Source of the DNA: Spirodela intermedia
Taxonomy: Eukaryota > Streptophyta > Magnoliopsida > Alismatales > Araceae
Reading direction: 5' to 3'
Length of the DNA stretch: 64,000 bases
Assembly (NCBI GenBank): GCA_902729315.2
Contig: LR746264.1
Span: 6,975,878-7,039,877 of the forward strand
The position numbers and the translations under genes are program-made. The stretch's first letter is position 1, and every line of letters begins with the position of its first letter. The notes under the pieces were generated by a model. It worked only from the letters and a program-made list of their open reading frames with translations, was not told where the DNA came from and searched no databases. Shown piece after piece: positions 60,036 to 64,000 of the stretch.

Positions 60036-62459
60036 CATTATTATTGAAATAATGACAATGTAGCTTGTTCCCGCTAAAGAAACTTGGGTGATGCACAACA
60101 CCATACCACCAGCCTATCACAAGCAGCAATAAATCATGAAAACTCCAATGAGTGGAGATTTCTAAGACAAAGCCAATTTCAATCCTTAGTCCCTCTCAAT
60201 TGGATCTTGACATGGTTTCCCTAGGTGTAGATCAGTAGGATAATTTTAGACATAGAGATCTTGAGTAGAGGAGAGAAGCTAAGATTGACTTATGACATGA
60301 CTTAGTTATTATATAGTAAATTATGTAAATTTAAAATTTATAAAACTAAAAATACTAATTTTGGAATATTTAGAAATATTTTTGAATAAATATATTGATT
60401 AAATTTTAATAAAAGTTTTAAAAAATAATGATAATTTTCTAAGTCAATCATAGGGATGTAATATAATATCGAGTAATATTTTATTTTTTTTTATAAAAAA
60501 TATAGTTTTTTTAATAAAATTTAGACTAATAAATAAAAATAAAATATATTTAAAATTTACAAAAAAGGAAAATAAGGAGTGCAAGCGTCAAAATAGCATC
60601 ACCACTCGATGAACACTAATTGGGTAGAAATAAAGTTTTGTCTGATGATTCTTATGTAAGTGATTATAGACAATTTAATTAGTCAAATTAAGATATCTAA
60701 AAGTCAAAAGAATCGTAATTAAATGAAGAGTTGTTTAAAAAATTTAAATCACACAAATTATTTCTAAATAAAATAAAAATTAAGTTGAAAGTAAGAAAAA
60801 TAGAGTTTTGACGTCACGACGACGATGTATTGACGATGCACCAAAATCATGAGTATTTGGAAGGATTATTGTGTAGTGTCCATGACCTTGAAGGTTTTTC
60901 TTGAACAAGGATAATATGGACAATTTCTAGATCTTCTTGTGCAGTTTAGAGATCAATAAAATGAGTCGTGAAATCATCTCTAACGATTGTCACACAACGG
61001 AGTAGAAAAATAATGACTTGTGACTTGACAGAGAGGAGTTGAATGGAGGTGAGACGCGTGTCAAGAAACTTCATCGTCAAATTTGCACAATAAGAAGATG
61101 CTCTTCATTACATCTGATATACTCTCAAGAGGTGGCGACATGTCTTCTAGTAGATCATCCTCTTCTTGACGACAACTTATTTATTGATCAATTAGAGATG
61201 ATTTTCTCAATAAATTTGTGATCCTTTTATCGTGAATCATTCAATAATTTTAGTAACAATACTTCATGAATCGTGTTGAGGAGATTTTCACTGATGATCA
61301 AGTAATTCCAGTAGCTTAATCTTTCATTAGAAATATGTAGAAAAGTCACGATTTAATTAAAAAAAAAAGAGTTTTGATTCTAGTAAGACTCAAACCCATG
61401 TACGTCATTTGATTGCATGAGAGAGAGAGAATAAGTTCTTAAATACCCTTATACAATGGCATCATCATGATATCTCATTGTTATAAATAAGGGGTATTTT
61501 TGGTATTAAAATCTTCAAAAATATTCTAAAGAAGGTGTGATCGTTGATTTAGTCCCATGTCGATTATATGCCAATGTAAAGACGCATATATAGTAATGCG
61601 AGATTTGGAAATCAATGAGTCTTTTTCTTGTGTGTGTATGATCATTCCTTGCCCCATAGTCGGCTGGCCATTAGTGACATAGAAGGAGAGTGACGCACAT
61701 GTGTTTTCATCCATCCATAGTTGCTCGAGCCTCTGCTTGCGGCTCCACCTTGACTACGCTTCTAACTCGCTTGCAAGCTCGGTTGGCTAGTAGGTCCCCT
61801 CTTTTTTTCATATTTTTATTTCAATTTATTTTTCTCATTTATCTCAAAGATAATATTATAAAAATCATATAAATTCACAAAAAATCACATAATTAGCCCA
61901 AAAAATTATATTAATCAATTAAAATTACTTTTCACAATTTAACATAAATATAAGTAAATTTATCTTGAGTTAAGGCTAAAACTATATTATTTATTAATTA
62001 TTAACTCATGATAATGAAGATTTATCAACTTTCCTCAAATATGTTGATCATTTGTATAAATATTATATGGGCCAATGATCCATATTGATGCTTGCAACAC
62101 ACTTCACCGTCAATTATGAACTATTGTCTCTCACTAGCTTATGGGCTTCTAATTGCTGCTAGTTTACTTTCTTATGTGATGGTCAGATTTTCCTCCATTT
62201 GAGACAAAGGTGGCCAAGAGCACTTTATCAACACTCTGTGAGATTTTCACCTTGTTCCACAAGATGAAATTCTAAGAATTATTGATGGATGCTGATGGTC
62301 GAATACAATATCATGTAAGAGGTACTTCCATTTGATAAGGATGTCAATCCCATGTGAACCATGTTAGATGGTGAAGACCTATGTAGTTATCTTATATAAT
62401 AGAGTTCATCTCTTTTTATTATTTAGTTGTAATCACATTCTTTCCTCTCTAAACCTTGA
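60036..62459. other. AT-rich repeat-desert sequence
   Basis: The stretch is strongly AT-rich, especially 60300-60800 and 61800-62050. No open frame above 62 codons and no domain is seen. Homopolymer and short AT runs are common. It is probably old decayed repeat DNA. Confidence 0.5.
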
Positions 62460-62880
62460 GGGGTAAAGTAGTCAGTGAGCTCTTTACACAAGTGAAGAAA
62501 TAAATATTTTAAGTAACAATTTAAAATTAATTTATACTTTGGTCACACAATTATCTCTCTATGTATTGAATGGGCTTTATTTTTTTTCACCTACTAGTCC
62601 TAAATTTATAAGACCAATTAATTATTATTAGCTATGTGGTTTTATGGGTAAAATAGTTATTAGGCTATTATGTGACAGATATAATTATTGAATATGTCAA
62701 TTTAAATTTGTTTTATACCAATATCTATCTTATCTCCTAATAATTTATTATTAATATGTTTTCTTCACCATTCTATCTAAAAATTATAATAATAAAATAG
62801 TTATTAAGGTCTTTATTTGACTAAGATGGAATGTCTCTCTCTCTCCTTATTGCATAGACTAATTGTAGAGCTGCAAAGGA
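62460..62880 (+). repeat. Tandem AT-rich repeat, about 187-nt period (right copy)
   Basis: Units begin GGGGTAAAGTAGTCAGTGAG (62459), TGGGTAAAATAGTTATTAGG (62645) and, shorter, AAAATAGTTATTAAGG (about 62795). They share the CAATTTAAAATTnATTTATAC and CT-run/CCTTATTGCA parts with the left copy at 52540-52960. Confidence 0.7.
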
Positions 62881-63305
62881 CATTGACCAACTTATAAGAA
62901 GGGGGAAGCACTTCTTGTGATGGGTGGTGATCTAGTTTCTGTGTAGATTCAATGGACATGATTTGTCTTTGAGAGGGTTGAGCTTGGAGTAGGAGTCAAT
63001 CAAGCCTTTTTCTCAATTTGACTATTTCTTACTTTGAATATTTCTTTTCTTGTTGTATAGGACTACCATCTATCCCACCACAGCCCTATTTTTTTATTTT
63101 TTATTTTTGCTTGACTTTGTCTGTCTATGCATTCTATAAGAACACCCATTAGATGTTTGGTTCTAATGCTGATGAGAGGCATCCTTTTTTTATTTGGTAG
63201 AATAATTTGTTTACTTCTCCAACCCCTCTTTTGCTCTGATATTTTTCTTCGTATCTCTAGTACAAGTAATGGTTTCACTCCATCAATAGGTGATCTACTC
63301 TAACA
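62881..63305 (+). repeat. Probable 5' LTR (3' part) of a Ty1/copia element
   Basis: The sequence ends GATCTACTCTAACA and is followed after 2 nt by a perfect primer binding site. The left border cannot be set because the partner LTR is outside the window. Confidence 0.5.
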
Positions 63306-63307
63306 AG

Positions 63308-63320
63308 TGGTATCAGAGCC
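63308..63320 (+). other. Primer binding site of the copia element
   Basis: TGGTATCAGAGCC is a perfect match to the plant initiator-tRNA-Met primer site and lies 2 nt after the LTR end. Confidence 0.85.
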
Positions 63321-64000
63321 TCTAACTCCAAGACCTGTGATGATGCTGAAGACTATTATTGTTTCATCCAAGTTATCAAAGCTTTTTGCAACATCATAGC
63401 TACTTTGTTTGATCAAGACAAACTATCATCATTGGTCAATGATGATGGAGTTGTATTTAGAGGCACAAGGATGGTGGGATGCCATTGAAGGTGATGATGT
63501 TCATTGGAAAAAGAACATGCATGCATGGTCTGTGATTTTTAGTGCCGTGTTAGAGAATTTCTTGGAAAATCTCAACACCAAGAAGACTACAAACTAAAAT
63601 TAGGAGGCACTATGCCACATCAATATTGGAGTTGCTCATGTTGTTGGGTCAAGAGTTTAGGGACTCCAATGCAACTTCGAGACCTTTTAAGATTGTGTTA
63701 GAGTTAAGGAGTTTGGGTGAATCAATCTTTGGGAAAGAAGTAGTTCGTAAGCTTCTTAGATCCACCCCTTCAATGTCTGATTCCTTGACACTTACCATGG
63801 AGCAATATGGAGATTTGAGCAAAATGACACTTAAAGAAGCTATTGGGTTGTTGTTGGTCCGAGAACAAAGGCTTTGTGATCATGAGGCCAGAGAAGAGTA
63901 GTAAGCTCTCTTAGCAAGAGCTATGAGGAAGACAAAGCTTAATCTTGGGACAATCATCCAATCCGAGGTCGTGGCCATGACCATGATAGAGGAAGAGGAT
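63321..64000 (+). pseudogene. gag: Ty1/copia gag remnant, cut by the window edge
   Basis: The frame at 63409-63597 has the copia gag start text NYHHWSMMMELYLEAQGWWD. A second frame at 63626-63901 gives ELRSLGESIFGKEVVRKLL and MEQYGDLSKMTLKEAIGLL, the later part of the UBN2-type gag domain. The join is out of frame and part of the domain between them is missing; two stops in a row (63899-63904) precede an ALLARA-like text and an Arg/Gly-rich stretch at the edge. The element continues to the right. Confidence 0.8.

Overview
This is a stretch of nuclear chromosome from a flowering plant. It holds split genes with GT-AG introns, plant-only families (PIN auxin carriers, CLE peptides, LUX/GARP, FLX-like, BAHD), a nuclear tRNA-Pro and plant LTR retrotransposons. 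GC-rich exons beside AT-rich introns and short gene spacing suggest a compact genome, perhaps a monocot; that placement is inference. I see no bacterial or viral operon, no CRISPR array and no clearly undescribed multi-gene system.

Layout. 1-31 kb carries seven protein genes, all on the minus strand: the 5' end of an E(z)-type Polycomb methyltransferase (58-2294, running off the left edge), YIP4 (2911-4516), a 19-exon EFR3/SRL2-type gene (4970-12513), a 12-exon RPAP3-like TPR gene (14748-21117), a PIN1-type auxin carrier (21572-23555), a small CLE peptide gene (26628-26858) and mitochondrial-type chaperonin 10 (27396-30800). One tRNA-Pro(UGG) gene on the plus strand (21221-21292) sits in the RPAP3-like promoter. 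31-43 kb is mixed: a MED26/TFIIS-N gene (+, 31765-34642), a B1-type cyclin (+, 35444-37886), a BAHD acyltransferase (-, 38101-39363) and a LUX-type GARP factor (+, 41396-42451). 43-51 kb is gene-poor, with only a candidate exon pair (44508-44993) before an FLX-like gene (-, 50910-52278). 53-64 kb is a graveyard of LTR retroelements: a decayed Ty3/gypsy element (about 52961-58697), two related LTR-like segments, AT-rich filler, a dispersed 187-nt-period tandem repeat at both sides, and the 5' end of a Ty1/copia element running off the right edge.

The genes do not form a pathway. Themes that recur are growth and development (E(z), PIN, CLE, CYCB1, LUX, FLX-like) and housekeeping (YIP4, EFR3, RPAP3, CPN10, MED26). 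Exon models were built by hand from splice sites; each closes in frame across all junctions and gives a protein near the size I recall for its family. Points most worth a second look: the CLE peptide with Cys at position 4, the 87-nt in-frame intron inside the PIN loop, the AACGG cluster before the cyclin, the heat-shock element before CPN10, and the repeat architecture at the right end.
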